Source of the DNA: Phytophthora hibernalis
Taxonomy: Eukaryota > Oomycota > Peronosporomycetes > Peronosporales > Peronosporaceae
NCBI GenBank assembly: GCA_012656075.1
Contig: JAAKBF010000377.1
Location: 186,001-250,000, forward strand
DNA length: 64,000 nt
Reading direction: 5' to 3'
Position 1 is the stretch's first letter; the number at the start of each line of letters is the position of its first letter. The translations under genes were made by a program, and so were the position numbers. Positions 1 through 11,559 of this stretch are shown one piece after another. The notes beneath the pieces were generated by a model. That model did not search any database and was not told where the DNA came from. It saw nothing but the letters and a program-made list of their open reading frames with translations.

Positions 1-59
1 TCGCGGCCGTCCGAGCATCGGTATCGACCTCATCACCCGACAAGTCAATGACTTCGGTC

Positions 60-340
60 GGGGTCGGGGGCACCGAGGATCCGGAGGCCGGTGGAGATCC
101 AGGCGGGGGACTCGGTGGAGATCCAGGCGGAGGACTCGGTGGAGAGGACTCGGTGGAGATCCAGACGGAGGACTCGGCGGAGACCCAGGAAGAGGACTTG
201 GAAGTGAACCACTCGGCGGAGATACAGGCGGCGACACAGGTGGAGATCCAGGAGGAGGGCTAGGTGGGGACCCTGCAGGAGACGATGGCGGCGGCGACCC
301 CGACGACGAGCTGACCGAGAGGCTCGGTGGTGATCCAGCA
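60..340 (+). repeat. 24-base GC-rich degenerate tandem repeat (Gly-Leu-Gly-Gly-Asp-Pro coding)
   Basis: Degenerate repeats of about 24 bases built on GGACTCGGTGGAGATCCAGG. One reading frame gives a repeated GLGGDPGG octapeptide that slips frame near 145-160. It lies upstream of the integrase of gypsy A, so it may be a low-complexity linker of the polyprotein. The unit also contains the ACTCGG core that recurs through the element. Its function is unknown. Confidence 0.6.
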
Positions 341-609
341 GGAGGCCCAGACGCCTGGAGTGGTGGTGGCGTACTGACCGAAGGTTTGGGCATGTGTTCT
401 CGAGCTGGGGCACCCAAACGCTTAGATGAACTACCCAACCGCTTGCTGGCAGGAAGGGTCGACTTTGGCGGTCTCGACGGAACGTGTGGAGGATGCGCCG
501 GCGTTGTCTGCGGAGGCGGATCTTGAGATGCTTGCTGCCGGAGACGCTTGCGCCGATTCCTTCGACGTTGGGACACGGCGCGAGACGGAGAATGTCGATG
601 GTCTGACCT

Positions 610-2287
610 GAAGAGATATTTGCGACGTGAATTCAATGAGCTCACTCGGCGAAGAGCCGGCGACGCCGGCAAAGTAGCCGATAATTTTGTACTCAGTGAG
701 GATGACCTACTGTAATGCATAGGCCCTCGCCGAGATCGAGGAAGACCCGACGAGCACGCCACGAAGCTAAGGATGGTATTGCCAACTACACTCTTTGACG
801 AAATTTTGGCGAATTGCCATAACTCCATCGAAGGAAAATATCAAGGCATCGTTAGGACGTATTTACGGGTGAAAGCCGACTACTATTGGATTGGCCTGTA
901 TGCCGATGTGGTCAAGCATGTGCAAGCCTGTGAAGATTGCAACACCCGTAAGTGCAAGCCTCAACTTCGCGGATAACGTCGTGTCCGATCGACCTTTCCA
1001 GATTGTGTCGATGGACTTCGTTATACCATTGCCAAAGACTCAGCGAGGAAACACGGCTCTCCTGCTATTTCAAAATCACTTCACCGGGTTTGGCATCGCT
1101 AAGGCGATGAACGATACTGGGGCACTCGAAGTGGCTAAAGCATTCGACGAGTGTATATTCCGTCGATTTGGCGCACCATCGCTCATTCGACACGACCGAG
1201 ATCCAAGATTTATGAGCGAAGTCTTTCAGCCTTTCTCGGAGATGATGCAGTCGAGGTCTCGCGCTGCCTGAGCTACCGACCATAAGCAAACGGACAGAAG
1301 GAACGCAGTGTGAAGACCATGATACAAACGGTGCGTGTCTACGTAGAAGACCCGCTTCAAGCTGACTGGGACGACATCGCCGAGAAACTGGTTTACGCAA
1401 TCAATAATTCGAGGGATTCGACTCGGCGAGAAACGCCATTTTACTTAGTGCACGGTTGCGACGCCCAGTCAGCGCTTAAACCGAGGCCATTCTCCATTCG
1501 CCGAGTCTCGAAAGGCTCCGCGAAACAAACCACCTCAGCGAAAGCCACGAAATGGCGCCGAGAAGCTAACCGACAACGGGAAATAGTGCTCAAGCTAGCC
1601 TATGAGTACCAGCTGAAGGAAAAGACCCGGCGAGCAAAGGAACACAACGACTTGCTGAGTCGGAGCGAGCCGAAAGTCATACCGAATGACACGTCGAGCG
1701 AGGAGACAGCTGAAGCAAACAATAGCGACGAACTCGCCGAGCCACAACAGTCTCTGTTTAAGATTGGAGACCAAGTCTGGCTGCTCATGGAGCGTGTCAA
1801 ACCAGGCGTGAAGAAGAAGTTAGACCATCGGTGACACGGTCCGTTCCAGATCAAGCACAAGATCGAGAAGTTCACCTACGAGCTGGAGTTGCCAGACAAA
1901 AGCGGCAACAGGTTCAATCCAGTAGTCCACGTGTCCAGACTGAAGAAAGTGACTGAACTCGGCGAAAGGCCTACGACTTCGCTAGTCAAAGGACTCAGCG
2001 AAACCGATCGATTGGAGTTCGACGAGGAACTGCTGCCAGAAGACAGCTGGGAACCTGACGAGCGGACTGGTCGATATGAAGTCGAAGTCATCCTTAAGGA
2101 CGAAATGCCACTCTCGACGAGTACGGACCGATCCCAGCGCCGGTTTCTGGTAAAATGGGTGGGCTATGACGAACCCAGCTGGAAACCACTGTCGAATTTA
2201 TCGTGTGGAGGTCTTCTCTTCGACTATCTTCGACAAAAGAAACGTGAAAACCGTCTGCAAATGGTGCAAGTTGCAGACGAGTGTTAA
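610..2287 (+). pseudogene. gypsy A pol fragment: integrase plus chromodomain
   Basis: This encodes the integrase end of a Ty3/gypsy pol polyprotein. In order it shows the N-terminal zinc-binding region (about 660-975, with a C-x2-C pair in ACEDC), the catalytic core with first Asp in MDFVIPLP (about 1005-1030) and second Asp in HDRDPRFMS (about 1190-1215), then the basic C-terminal region (1310-1834) and a chromodomain (about 2070-2287, with FLVKWVGYDEPSW). In-frame stops occur near 715 and 1270, and frame changes near 975, 1310 and 1834, so it cannot make a full protein. Chromodomains in this family direct insertion to marked chromatin. The integrase and chromodomain assignment is certain; expression is unlikely. 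Confidence 0.85.
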
Positions 2288-3004
2288 AAGCTATTGTATA
2301 TGACAAAATACCACCGACCTGTGAAGACAAGCAGGCAGGTCGAGTGAGCGAAAGCTACTGCGTCAACATATATTTTGGATATTACGAAATGGATAAGTAC
2401 GGACTACATGAAGAAAAAGAAAAACCTACCAAGACTCATCAAAAACTGCAACTGGGCGAACTGGGGGTCTCAGCGAAACTACTACTTAGATCTCGAAAAT
2501 GTGAAGACCGATACGATTGGCCGGAGGCTTGGCATTCTCGTCACAAACAGGAGGCGCTGGCTCGCTGGGATCAGTACCAGGAATTTTCACTGAAGATCTC
2601 AGCGATCCAGACCGAGCCGAAGTGTCAACCTGCTGAAGACCTTGCGCGGCCTCAGCGGCGGGCGTCGGAGCTTGATTGGTCCCAGCGACGGAAGATTCCG
2701 GCGAGCCCAGCGAGTTCGTCAAGTCGACGGGATCCTGAGAATCCATTGGCGAGCCGATCAGTGTCTTTGGGCGAAGACACTTGGCCGCGGAGGTCCAACG
2801 ACGCGTGAACAGCGCCTTTACAACAGTGCCCGAGGAAGACGACGACACTTGAAGAACAACAAAGCTCGCTGAGAAGAAATGACTCGACGAGGCGGCGGCA
2901 GCTGTAAGGGCGCAACGGGAAACTGTCAAGCGCACACACGCAGCGGGATAGATGACCATAGGTGAGAACAAGAAGCATGCCAAACGCGGGAAGCGTACCT
3001 AGTC
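2288..3004 (+). other. 3' tail of gypsy A, no intact gene
   Basis: Follows the chromodomain stop. Several open frames overlap on both strands, and their composition looks like non-coding element sequence. The CTCAGCGA motif occurs at about 2467 and 2598. The stretch ends at the gypsy B insertion point. No protein family was recognised. Confidence 0.5.
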
Positions 3005-3009
3005 AGTGA

Positions 3010-3306
3010 TATAACGGGCTAGGTGTGTCCGTTATCTAGCTTACACTATATATGCGTGGAAGCGTCTGAAGACTCAGAAGACTGAGTCGTAGTATGGACT
3101 TTGTGGCAAATTAAACTCTGATTTAGGTGAGGGCCCGCCTGGGCCACTCAAATGCTAACTGTCATCCGATTGGCTGAAATGGCTCTCCACTTTCAACCAA
3201 TCAAAGAATGACAACGAAGCACACGCTAGCCATGTCATCGTATCTACTTTCAGTATCAACCTATATACATCTACCTACATATGTAACTACAGACTAGCCC
3301 GTTACA
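3010..3306 (-). repeat. gypsy B 3' LTR
   Basis: Read on the minus strand it starts TGTAACGGGC and ends GCCCGTTATA. It is nearly identical to the copy at 10142-10438, with a scatter of about a dozen differences, so the insertion is moderately recent. The flank at 3005-3009 is AGTGA. Confidence 0.9.
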
Positions 3307-3309
3307 TCA

Positions 3310-3318
3310 CCCCCTCTT
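3310..3318 (-). other. gypsy B polypurine tract
   Basis: On the minus strand this reads AAGAGGGGG and lies three bases before the 3' LTR, where the plus-strand primer of an LTR element is expected. Confidence 0.7.
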
Positions 3319-4439
3319 AACCTTTAGTCTCCAGGCCGAAAGCGAACGGGTAGCATGGGTACAAGCCTACCCGTACACGCGATCTCTGACAGTTTTATAT
3401 GGAAGTTTGTATGAAATTCCATATGATCAACAAAAAACGAGCCAATGATCTTGGATGCAGGATTTGAGTAAACGAGCATATATTTTACAAGATTTTGTAG
3501 GAAATATTCAACACGCACGGTTGACATGAAAACCTCTTTGTTTTGGCTAGTTTTGGCATATTTGAGTTCTCTCGACTTTCAGTATTCTTCTCATCTAGTT
3601 TGTTTGAAGATTAAGCCTCTATAGCTCTCAAAAATATTTTTAAACACACACAACACGATTATGCGTTTGCCCGGATTGAGCCTGCGTTTTCGATACGATA
3701 ACTTGCTGGAATAAAGCTGAAAAATAGATTACTGACTCTCTATTCCTTCGTCTTTGTCCTCGTAAGCTTCGTTTTCGATAGCCCCTCTGTAGGCTTCAAA
3801 CTTTTTTTAAGTTGAGCCTACCCGTACGCGCACGAGACTCGTTATCCTACCCCTGGAGACAAAAGGTTTTAAGGTTGCACTCACGCCCCGTGAGTGCGAG
3901 GGAAGAACACAGAATAGTCTGCTTGGAGCGATGAGCGCGGATGACGAACACGACGGGCACGACGGACGAAGACTGGAGAAGGAGGGAGCGCACGCGCTGC
4001 ACGTCAGCGGGAACACACACACCATAGCGGCGGCGCACGGAACGCGCTCGGGGTCCGCGCATCCATCGACGCCAGCACGTTGGGCTCACCGACGTGAACA
4101 CCTTGAGACAACATTCCTCGAGGTTCATCGAAGCAGCACCGTGGCGAGGCTGGTTAGCACCGTCAATCTTGTGGAGTGCGCGTGGGTTGATTCCCACGCT
4201 GGTCGCCGACTGATGTTCATGCTCGCCGGTCTAAAATCGTCGGCGGCACACGCGGTCGAGTATCGTGCGCGTGACAGAAGTCGCGGACGGCTTGTCGTTG
4301 TGGGAGCCGCCGCGACGGTCGTCGTCGTTCGAGTAGCCGCGCGAGTATTCATTCAAGACGGCAGTCGTGCGCTCAGAATCGCTCGCGCACACCAGCGCGA
4401 GTGAGGACTCGTAGTCGTTCACCACATCTGGGACGTCTT
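3319..4439 (-). other. gypsy B 3' region, no recognisable gene
   Basis: About 1.1 kb between the chromodomain and the 3' LTR. Open frames here are short and overlapping on both strands, and none matches a family I recognise. It is probably the end of the pol polyprotein and untranslated sequence. Confidence 0.5.
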
Positions 4440-6305
4440 CCATCAATTGTGTGCGCAACTACCAAGTATCGTCGGCTGGGAGTGTCCAAGCCAGCGCACT
4501 CGGTATTGCTTCACGGGTGTCCGTGCGCGTGTGCAGGTTCCAGTCTCGGAAGGCTGGCGCATATCGTGGTCGACCAGACGCTCCACGATTCAGCGTTGGG
4601 CACCCAATGCATCAACAAGGGGCGGCGGTGCTTCGCGGCTGTATGGGGCCTGCCGCGACTGTCGACGTTCCTCGTGGTTCTGGGGTGCGACGTTCTGACG
4701 TTGTTGCGCAGGCTGCGTCGATCGCGGAGCCACTTCTCCGCGAGATGTCGGAACGGTTTCATCACTTGGAGACCTTCGTTGGCGTGGTAGCACGGTCGGC
4801 GACGCACTCGCGTGTGGAGCGAGTGCTCTGACGAACTCGTCGGCGGCGTCGTCATCTGAGACGCTGCGATTGCGCGGAGGGTCGACGTCCGGGATTGTCG
4901 CTGGGACATACGGCTTCAGGCGCCCGACGTAGAATGTCGGGTGCAAGCGCATCGCTGTATGAATGGCTAGGGTGTAGGCATCCCCGATAACCTTAGTAAT
5001 CTTGAACGGTCCGATGAAGCATGGCGCGAGTTTGTTCGCGCCCAAGTTGGTGATTGCAGTCGACTGGATGCCATCCGTAGATAACAGCACGCGCTCGCCT
5101 CGTCGGAAGGACGCCGTGTTCTTCCGACCACGTCGGTCCGCATTCTCCTACTGCTTGTCCACAGCAACGTCGGGAGGTGTACCCAGCATACCTATCTGGG
5201 TACCCGTGGTTACAGAGGACTTTAGCATACCGTCATCCGACGTCCGGGGTCCACTTGATAACAGCGCCGGGTGGTTCGGCGCTCCTGCGTTTCCTTCCTT
5301 ACCAAGAGTGGAGCCTGCAGGTGCTTCGGCGCGATGGACGGCAAGGAGACCAGGAACGCGCGGGTGTCGCGCGTTGTTGACGAAGAACGGCGTCAGCCCC
5401 GTCGACGCGTGAACCGCATTGTTCAGCGCGAATCCTGCAAGCGGCAGGAAGGAGCTCCAGGACGTGAACGACGTGGCGTAACTGCGGAGTACGTCCTCTA
5501 GTACCCGGTTAACACGCTCCGTTTGCCCATCCGTCTCTGGATGGGCCGCCGTTGACATTAGCAGGCGCGTTCCGAGGACCTCGAACTTCTGGGTCCAGAA
5601 GGCGGATGTGAAGCGAGGATCTCTGTCGGAGACGATGGACTCCGGCAGCCCATGGTGGCGGAAGACCAGGTCAATGAATAGCGCTGTCGAATCCTCGGCG
5701 GTCATTTGGGCAGCGACCGGAGCAAGATGAACCATCTTGCTGAAGCGATCAACGAAGATCAGGACGCCTGTCCGACCCTGGTCATCTCGGGGTAGTCCTA
5801 AGATAAAGTCCATCTTGACGGATCGCGATGCACCCATGGAGATGGGTAGTGGACGAAGCGGGGCCTGATTGGACGCTGACGGTTTGACGCGTTGACATAT
5901 TTTGCAAGAGCGCACCCTCTTGCGAATCCAATTGTACATCCGCGGCCAGAAGAACTCGCGCGAGAGCGCCGCGAACGTCTTTTCGCGGCCCAGGTGGTCC
6001 CCAGAGGGCGCGTCGTTGAACTCATGCACCAAGCGACCACGGAGGTCGTCATCGGCGGGAATGACGACGCGCGGAGCGTTGAACTTGTCGATCGTGTACG
6101 TCAATAGGTCATCGTCGAGCGCGTAGCGCGTGATGTACGTACGCGTTGGGCGAGTCAATTTCGCCAGCGTCTTCGCGGAGGGGTTGCGCAGATGCGTCAT
6201 GTTCGATGAGTAAAACGAATCCTCTTCATACGCGTCAGCTATCTGCCGGTGGAGTGGCATCACCGTGCTCGATACCAACGAGTTGATGCTGAGCTCCTCG
6301 CACAC
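4440..6305 (-). pseudogene. gypsy B integrase and chromodomain
   Basis: The integrase inserts the cDNA copy into the genome. Reading from 6305 leftwards, the zinc-binding region has a C-x2-C pair in SCKICQRVK. The core has its first Asp in MDFILGLPRDD, its second in SDRDPRFTS and the Glu region in DGQTERVNRVLED. After a frame change near 5150-5090 comes the C-terminal part with GPFKITKV and LHPTFYVGRLKPY. A frame-shifted chromodomain with QYRVRWLGHSQP lies around 4450-4530. There is a stop at 5148 and indels thereafter. The family call is firm; it is not functional as it stands. Confidence 0.85.
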
Positions 6306-8010
6306 CGCGCAATCCTCGTCGTCGTCCTCATCATCAGGAAGGCCCTGATGACGTCCCAGCCGCCGGGGTCATAGTCCGGTCGCCGTGAAAGTGCGTCGGC
6401 AAGAATGTTGTTCTGACCAGGCTTGTAGTGCACGACGAAGTTGTACTCCGCGAAAAAGGAGAGCCATCGCGCCATTCGTTGAGAGAGATGGGGGCTCTTC
6501 ATCGCCGTTCGCAGCGACGCGTGATCGGTGTACACCGCGAAGGTTTGTTCTCCCAGGAGATACACTCTAAATTTAATCAGAGCGTAGCGCATCGCGAGAA
6601 GCTCCTTGTCGTGAACCGGGCAATTCTTCTCAGCCGGCTTCATCTGTCGTGACTGGTAGCTCATGACGCGCTCGCGGCCCTCATCGTCAAATTGCATGAG
6701 TGCGCAGCCGATGGCGAAGTCACTCGCGTCACACACGACGTGGAACGGTCTTGACGTATCCGGGAGCATCAATACAGGAGCTGATGCAAGGCTCTTCTTC
6801 ACAGCAGCAAACGCATCCTGGTGTTCAGGACGCCATAACCAAGCCGCGTCCTTCTTCAGCAGTGACGAGAGGGGTTGAATGAGCCCTGCGTAGTCCTTCG
6901 TGTACTTGTGAAGATAGTTGGCGAGGCCCAACCACTGACGCAGCTCCGTCAGGTTCTTGGGTGTTGGCCTAGAACAAGTCGAGGATATTTTCTCCGGATC
7001 GGCGCCAACTCCATCCTTACTAACAGCTAAGCACCGGAATCTCCGGAGCGCAGAAGACACACTTCTTCAAGTTTGCATACAGCTTGTTTTCACGCATCAC
7101 TTGAAAGACCTGCCTCAAGTGCCGCGAGATGGACGTCGACGGCACTGAGATCTTTCTCATCGCGACTGTGGACGAAGATATCGTCGAAGTAGCTCGGCGC
7201 CAAGTCCCGGAGCGGACGGAGGACTTGTGAAACCATCCGGTTGCAGGTCGCGGGCGTGTCCTTCAGGCCCTGTGGTATGACAAGCCATTCCCAGAGCATG
7301 CCGCTCGGAGTGCTCACTGCCGTCAGAGGAACGTCAGCGGTCCTCATGAGGATCTGATAGAAGCCGTCTGTCAGATCGATCGCGCTGTAGATGACGCTGC
7401 CCGACGTGGAATCCAACACCATGCCCTTTCACGGGATCGGTGTCTGAGCTGGGATGGTGGCGTCGTTCAGTTTGTTGAACGCGTGAACAATGCGCCACCC
7501 GCCGGTCGCCTTCTTCACACATAAGGAAGGGCTCGAGTGCAGTGAAGTGCTCTCGCGCAACTCATCGACCGCCTGCACTTGGTCACGCGGCAGTGGCCAC
7601 TGCCGTGTAACGCAGTACTTCGCGCTGGGCACGAGGTCGATCTCATGTTAGACACCTCGATCCGCAGCCAGCTCTGCTGGGATTTTGTCAGGAAAGACGT
7701 CTTCGTACTCACGCGCGAGCGAGTACACAGGGATGTCGCACGCTTGAAGCGCTTCCCATGATTGCGCGACGAATCGCTCCTCACGGGCTGACTTGGGTTC
7801 AGCGGCTTTCGGCCGCGACGGTGTTGCAGTCTCACTGACTGTATTAATGACGACAGCGGGAGAGTCAGCACTCGTGAGCAGACATACTTGCTCGATGTCG
7901 CCCGACTTCAAGTCGCGGGGAAGCGCTTCCAGGAAAGGCCTGGAAGCTGCGTGATGGCATTCGCGTCGCAAAGGCGGGTTCGCCACTTCGACTGCTCATA
8001 CTCGGTTGGG
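6260..8010 (-). pseudogene. gypsy B reverse transcriptase and RNase H
   Basis: Reverse transcriptase and RNase H copy the element RNA into DNA. The N-terminal part runs from about 7986 to 7430. The fingers/palm part at 7422-7090 contains the catalytic YFDDIFVHS. RNase H is at about 6900-6400 with the Asp in VCDASDFAIG, the Glu in DKELLAMRYAL and the Asp in VYTDHASL, followed by the ALSRRPDY tail typical of Ty3/gypsy. Stops and frame changes near 7650, 7430 and 7080 break it into pieces. Confidence 0.88.
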
Positions 8011-8022
8011 GGAACCGTCCGA

Positions 8023-8410
8023 TTACTCTACCACGCTGATCAGCTCGGTGGGCGGGAGCGCGCTCTGTTTCCCAGAACGCCTCCGCAGTCGTCGTCGTCG
8101 TGACTTTCGGCGCTTGGACTTCCTCAGTTGCCTCGAGGTATCGCTCGAGGCCGAAGTCGCGTCGTCACTGGACGAGGATTCACTTGATGACGATTCACCC
8201 TCCTCTAGGCGTGGGAACCCGTTTTCGACCACGCCGGTATCGCGCAGGTGTGGGTCCTGCATGAGTACGCAATTCTTGTACGTGAGCCGCTGCTCGACCG
8301 CGTTGTTCACATCCGGGAGTCGCTGCTCGTCCGCCTCGTTCTCATACGGGAGCCGCTGCTCGACCGCGTTGTTCACATGCGGGAGTCGCTGCTCGTCCGC
8401 CACATTCTCA
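8023..8410 (-). repeat. tandem repeat between protease and RT of gypsy B
   Basis: Degenerate 30-33-base repeats centred on 8262-8430, encoding RLPHVNNAVEQ and RLPYENEADEQ type units on the minus strand. They lie in the linker between the protease and reverse transcriptase regions, so they probably form a low-complexity spacer in the polyprotein. Confidence 0.6.
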
Positions 8411-8531
8411 TACAGGAGCCGCTACTCGACCGTCTCGTTCGTCGTACTCTCGCGCGCTCGCGAGAGGCTGTGGTTTGCTGACTCCGCTACGGATGTCGCA
8501 CACACCAGAGAGTGAGGGCCATCGCTCGCTC

Positions 8532-8955
8532 TTAGTAGGGGTGGTGTCGTGGCAGATCTGTCCACGACGGAGACATGGGGCGTCGGGGCGACGAGGAGGT
8601 GAGTGAACACCTCGCTAACAACCCGACGCCGAACCGATCGGGCAAACCAGTCGATCTCTGGTAGCGGACAAGCCACGGCATTCCGAGGATGCAGTCGAAC
8701 GCACAGTCCATCTCGATTACCAGGAAGTCATCATTGCTGCGGAACCCGTCGAATGTGCACGGAAGAGTAACATCTCGGCGAGGAGCGCGGTGTGGCTTGC
8801 CGTCAGCTAGCTTGACGACGATCTCGCCCAATCCCTCGCGTTCTCGCACATGCGGAGGAAGGATCGAGAGGCAGTTCGCACGAATGAAGTTGTTCGTGGC
8901 TCCGGAGTCAAGCAGCGCGCGGAGCGGGGCTCCGCGCCGGCAACGTGAAGACTAA
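8532..8955 (-). pseudogene. gypsy B retropepsin-like protease
   Basis: This aspartic protease processes the polyprotein. The catalytic motif LLDSGATNNF lies near 8890-8920 and the conserved hydrophobic IDVN-like end (DCILGMPWL) near 8680-8700. The catalytic Asp is present. A frame change separates the DSG segment from the upstream gag frame, and a stop occurs at about 8532. Confidence 0.78.
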
Positions 8956-9084
8956 CGAGGATCAGCCTGTTGTCGCCCGACGTGATGGGGGCATTGAAAT
9001 GTGCATGAAGCACAGGGTAGCTAGTAGGACCGGTTGTCACCGGGGGACCGGGGCCTCCATTCCAGCCAGTAGGGCGCCCCACAC

Positions 9085-10055
9085 CTACTGGTCTCGGCCG
9101 TTTGGGTGAGCGACCGAAAAGTTGTCATCGGGATGTCCGATGGCCTCAACGCTCGCTAGGACAGGAGCCGGTGCTCGGCACACTGCTGCACGGTGACCTG
9201 ACTTGCGACAACGGAAGCACGTCAGCTGACGACCACTGTTGTTGCTGCCACGAGAGCGGCGAGAAGTCGAGGTAGAGTATGACCTCGACTCCGCCTCAAT
9301 AGCGTCAATCTCCATAGGCTCGGGTTCCGACACCCGAGCCTCAGGCGTCAGCGCCCGCGCATATGAAGATGCGACCGTGTAGTTCTCGCGCAGCGCGAGG
9401 GCGAAGGCAGCTTCGATGGTTTTCGGCTCCACTCGCGTGAGGCAGTATCGCGTCATACCCTCACGCATTCCGACGATGAAGACTTGAACTTGAGACGGCA
9501 CGTCGACGGAATTGTGTGATGGTGCTCGAAATCAAGTGGCATGTCTGCTGGACATAGTCACGCATTGACATCTTTCCTTGGCGGAGCGCGAAGAAGCTCG
9601 CGCGCATCCGGGACTCATCTTGCGGGGTTCGAACGCAAGACGCAAGTCACTCTGGATAGCGTCCATGGTCGGGAACGCGGCGGCGTCGATTACGAGTCGG
9701 CCAAGCGCCCACTCTTTGGCTTTGCCGGCCAGTCGCGACAGCAAGAAGTTCACCTTCGCTGACTCGACATTGCGGCCTCGAGCAGTCTCGAGGCAATCGC
9801 AATGTCGATCTCTCGAAACCAGCGATTCAGCGGGAGGCGATCTTGTCCGACTCCGGAATACGCGGACATCTCGATCTTAATGACATCTCCCTTCGTGGAA
9901 CTCGAGGGAGTCTGTACCCGCCGCTTTGCTTCGGCGAGCTCGCGTTCCATGAACTCTTGGGCAGCTTGACGCTGCGATTCTGCGGTCGCCGAACTCAGCA
10001 GCGTGGCGATGGAGAGCTTCCCACTCAATCCGCGTGAGGTGGGGAAAGCTTCCAT
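9085..10055 (-). pseudogene. gypsy B gag with CCHC zinc knuckle
   Basis: Gag forms the virus-like particle that packages the RNA. Three overlapping minus-strand pieces (10055-9750, 9753-9532, 9501-9085) cover the capsid-like region, with the AFEPRK and ALALRENYTVASSY segments, and end in a nucleocapsid zinc knuckle CFRCRKSGHRAAVC (C-x2-C-x4-H-x4-C). Frame changes near 9750 and 9520 break it. The N-terminal part carries a short coiled-coil-like charged stretch. Confidence 0.82.
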
Positions 10056-10122
10056 GTTCCAGGGTTACCCCATGCCTTCAGGCTCCAATACTTGACTCAT
10101 CTTGATCTTGGTCGTTGGAAGG

Positions 10123-10139
10123 ACTACAAAGTGCTACCA
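10123..10139 (-). other. gypsy B primer binding site (candidate)
   Basis: Two bases after the 5' LTR on the minus strand the sequence reads TGGTAGCACTTTG. A TGG start at this spot fits pairing with the CCA end of a tRNA. The tRNA was not identified. Confidence 0.5.
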
Positions 10140-10141
10140 GG

Positions 10142-10438
10142 TATAACGGGCCAGGTGTGTCCGTTATCTAGCTTACACTATAGATGCGAGGAAGCGTCGG
10201 AAGACTCAGAAGACTGAGTCGTAGTATGGACTTTGTGGCAAAATAAGCTCAGATTTAGGTGAGGCCCCGTCTGGGCCACTCAAATGCTAACTATCATCCG
10301 ATTGGCTGAAATGGCTCTCCACTTTCAACCAATCAAAGAATGACAACGAAGCATACGCTAGCCGTGTCTTCGTATCTACTTTCAATATCAACCTATATAG
10401 ATCTACCTACATATGTAACTACAGACTAGCCCGTTTCA
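10142..10438 (-). repeat. gypsy B 5' LTR
   Basis: Partner of the LTR at 3010-3306. Its outer end on the minus strand is TGAAACGGGC, with one change from the TGTAACGGGC of the other copy. It is followed on the plus strand by the duplication AGTGA at 10439-10443. Confidence 0.9.
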
Positions 10439-10443
10439 AGTGA

Positions 10444-11559
10444 AGGAATCGGTAGCGTCCTCGACGGTCTTCTTAAAGGTGACAGTACTTGACTCGACGA
10501 GATTTCCAACAAAAGGAAAGTTGGAAGGCGAAGTGATGGCCGAGACACTCACCAGCCTGGCTCGTATCACGCCCGGGGCAGTTGTGGTGTAGGGAAATCC
10601 AGATTTTGTATGACCCTGCCTAAGCTAGACCAGTGGGTACATCGCACTGAAGAGGACACGAAAGTACACTATCTGCTGGACTCAGCGAAGGACGGACTCA
10701 GCGATGGGCGGACTCAGCGATGGACGGACTCAGCGATAATCGACTCGGCGAAAGTTGGACTCGGCGAAAGTCGACTTGGCGAGAATATGCCTAGAGGAAG
10801 ATATACCGACTGAGGTGATAAATCAGGATCTGGGCGAAGAGTCGCCGAGAGGTAGGTAAACAGCTCGACACCAAGGGACGGAGCTGAGCGAAGAGTCGCG
10901 GGGAGATCGATAACGACTCCATTTCATTAGATATTTGTAAAGGACTGATAGAAGACCATAGGGAGGAGCCCGAAGGGGCTCTCCGAAGGCATAGATATAA
11001 CAATCAGAGCAGAACATTCTAAGTCCAAGTACAGCGTACACTGTTCCGGTAAGTCCCTGCGTGGGTTGTATTATGTATGCCGTCGTTCCCGAGAGCATAG
11101 CTTGTAGGGGAGCCGTTTGGTAGCGCCAAGAGATCAAGGTCGGCCCGAGGTGGGCACTTCTCGCTACCAAGCGAAGACAAGTCTAGTCGATTCGACGAGC
11201 CGGTGGGTCGTCACAGCCCGGGACACCGTAACATCCTAGCTGGGCGTAATCTGTGTCTAGTGACCTGTAAGCGCTCGCGCGCTGTTGTCCATTCTTTGGT
11301 GGAGGGCACAGGGTTTAGCACGGAGACTGCCTCGCTCAGGCGAGTCTCTGGAGAGGTTGGGACCTTGGTACTTGTTGTGAGCAACTCTCAACTGAACCCC
11401 GGCTGGGGCGAACCCAAAGGGAACCGACAGGAACCCTGTGCAAGCCCAACATCACCGACCTGACTCGGCGAATTGTTGTGTTGCGTGGAAGCCGAACTAA
11501 CGACGTTTTCTGTGAATCACAACACCACACATAGCTCTTCGTGGATGTCGTGTCGGCTA
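10444..11559 (+). mobile_element. Ty3/gypsy A, right part (probable 3' untranslated region / LTR)
   Basis: This continues the sequence broken at 3004. It contains no gene. It holds a 16-base tandem repeat (10678-10789) and further CTCGGCGA copies near 11463, the motif also frequent in the left half. A TGTAGGGA string near 10588 could open an LTR, but no matching copy is in the window to prove it. Confidence 0.55.
10678..10789 (+). repeat. seven-copy 16-base tandem repeat
   Basis: Seven consecutive 16-base units with consensus GGACTCAGCGATGGAC; the last three drift to GACTCGGCGAAAGTNG. The centre of each unit is the ACTCRGCGA motif that is scattered through gypsy A. Repeats like this in an LTR U3 region often act as protein-binding arrays, but nothing here proves that role. 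Confidence 0.85.

Larger units (their letters stand above)
1..3004 (+). mobile_element. Ty3/gypsy A, left part (chromovirus fragment)
   Basis: Remains of a plus-strand Ty3/gypsy chromovirus. It holds a Gly/Asp-rich repeat at the left edge, an integrase, a chromodomain and a 3' tail of about 700 bases, but no reverse transcriptase inside the window. Gypsy B has inserted at 3005-3009 (duplication AGTGA), and the tail resumes at 10444. The octamer family ACTCGGCGA / ACTCAGCGA recurs through both halves, which supports their being one element. Both LTRs are unresolved. The upstream part lies outside the window or is lost. Confidence 0.75.
3010..10438 (-). mobile_element. Ty3/gypsy B, complete nested LTR retrotransposon
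   Basis: A 7.4-kb element on the minus strand with two LTRs of 297 bases, flanked by the perfect 5-base duplication AGTGA (3005-3009 and 10439-10443). The gene order gag, protease, reverse transcriptase, RNase H, integrase, chromodomain places it in Ty3/gypsy. A purine tract (AAGAGGGGG) abuts the 3' LTR, and a TGG-starting primer site follows the 5' LTR. It sits inside gypsy A. All reading frames are broken by indels or stops, so it is probably non-autonomous now. Confidence 0.92.

Noticed and set aside
45..413. 122-codon minus-strand frame rich in His and Arg
   Set aside because: It is the shadow of the GC-rich tandem repeat and has no family likeness.
8006..8515. 169-codon plus-strand frame with SRCS-type repeats
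   Set aside because: It is antisense to the linker repeats of gypsy B pol; repeat content explains the openness.
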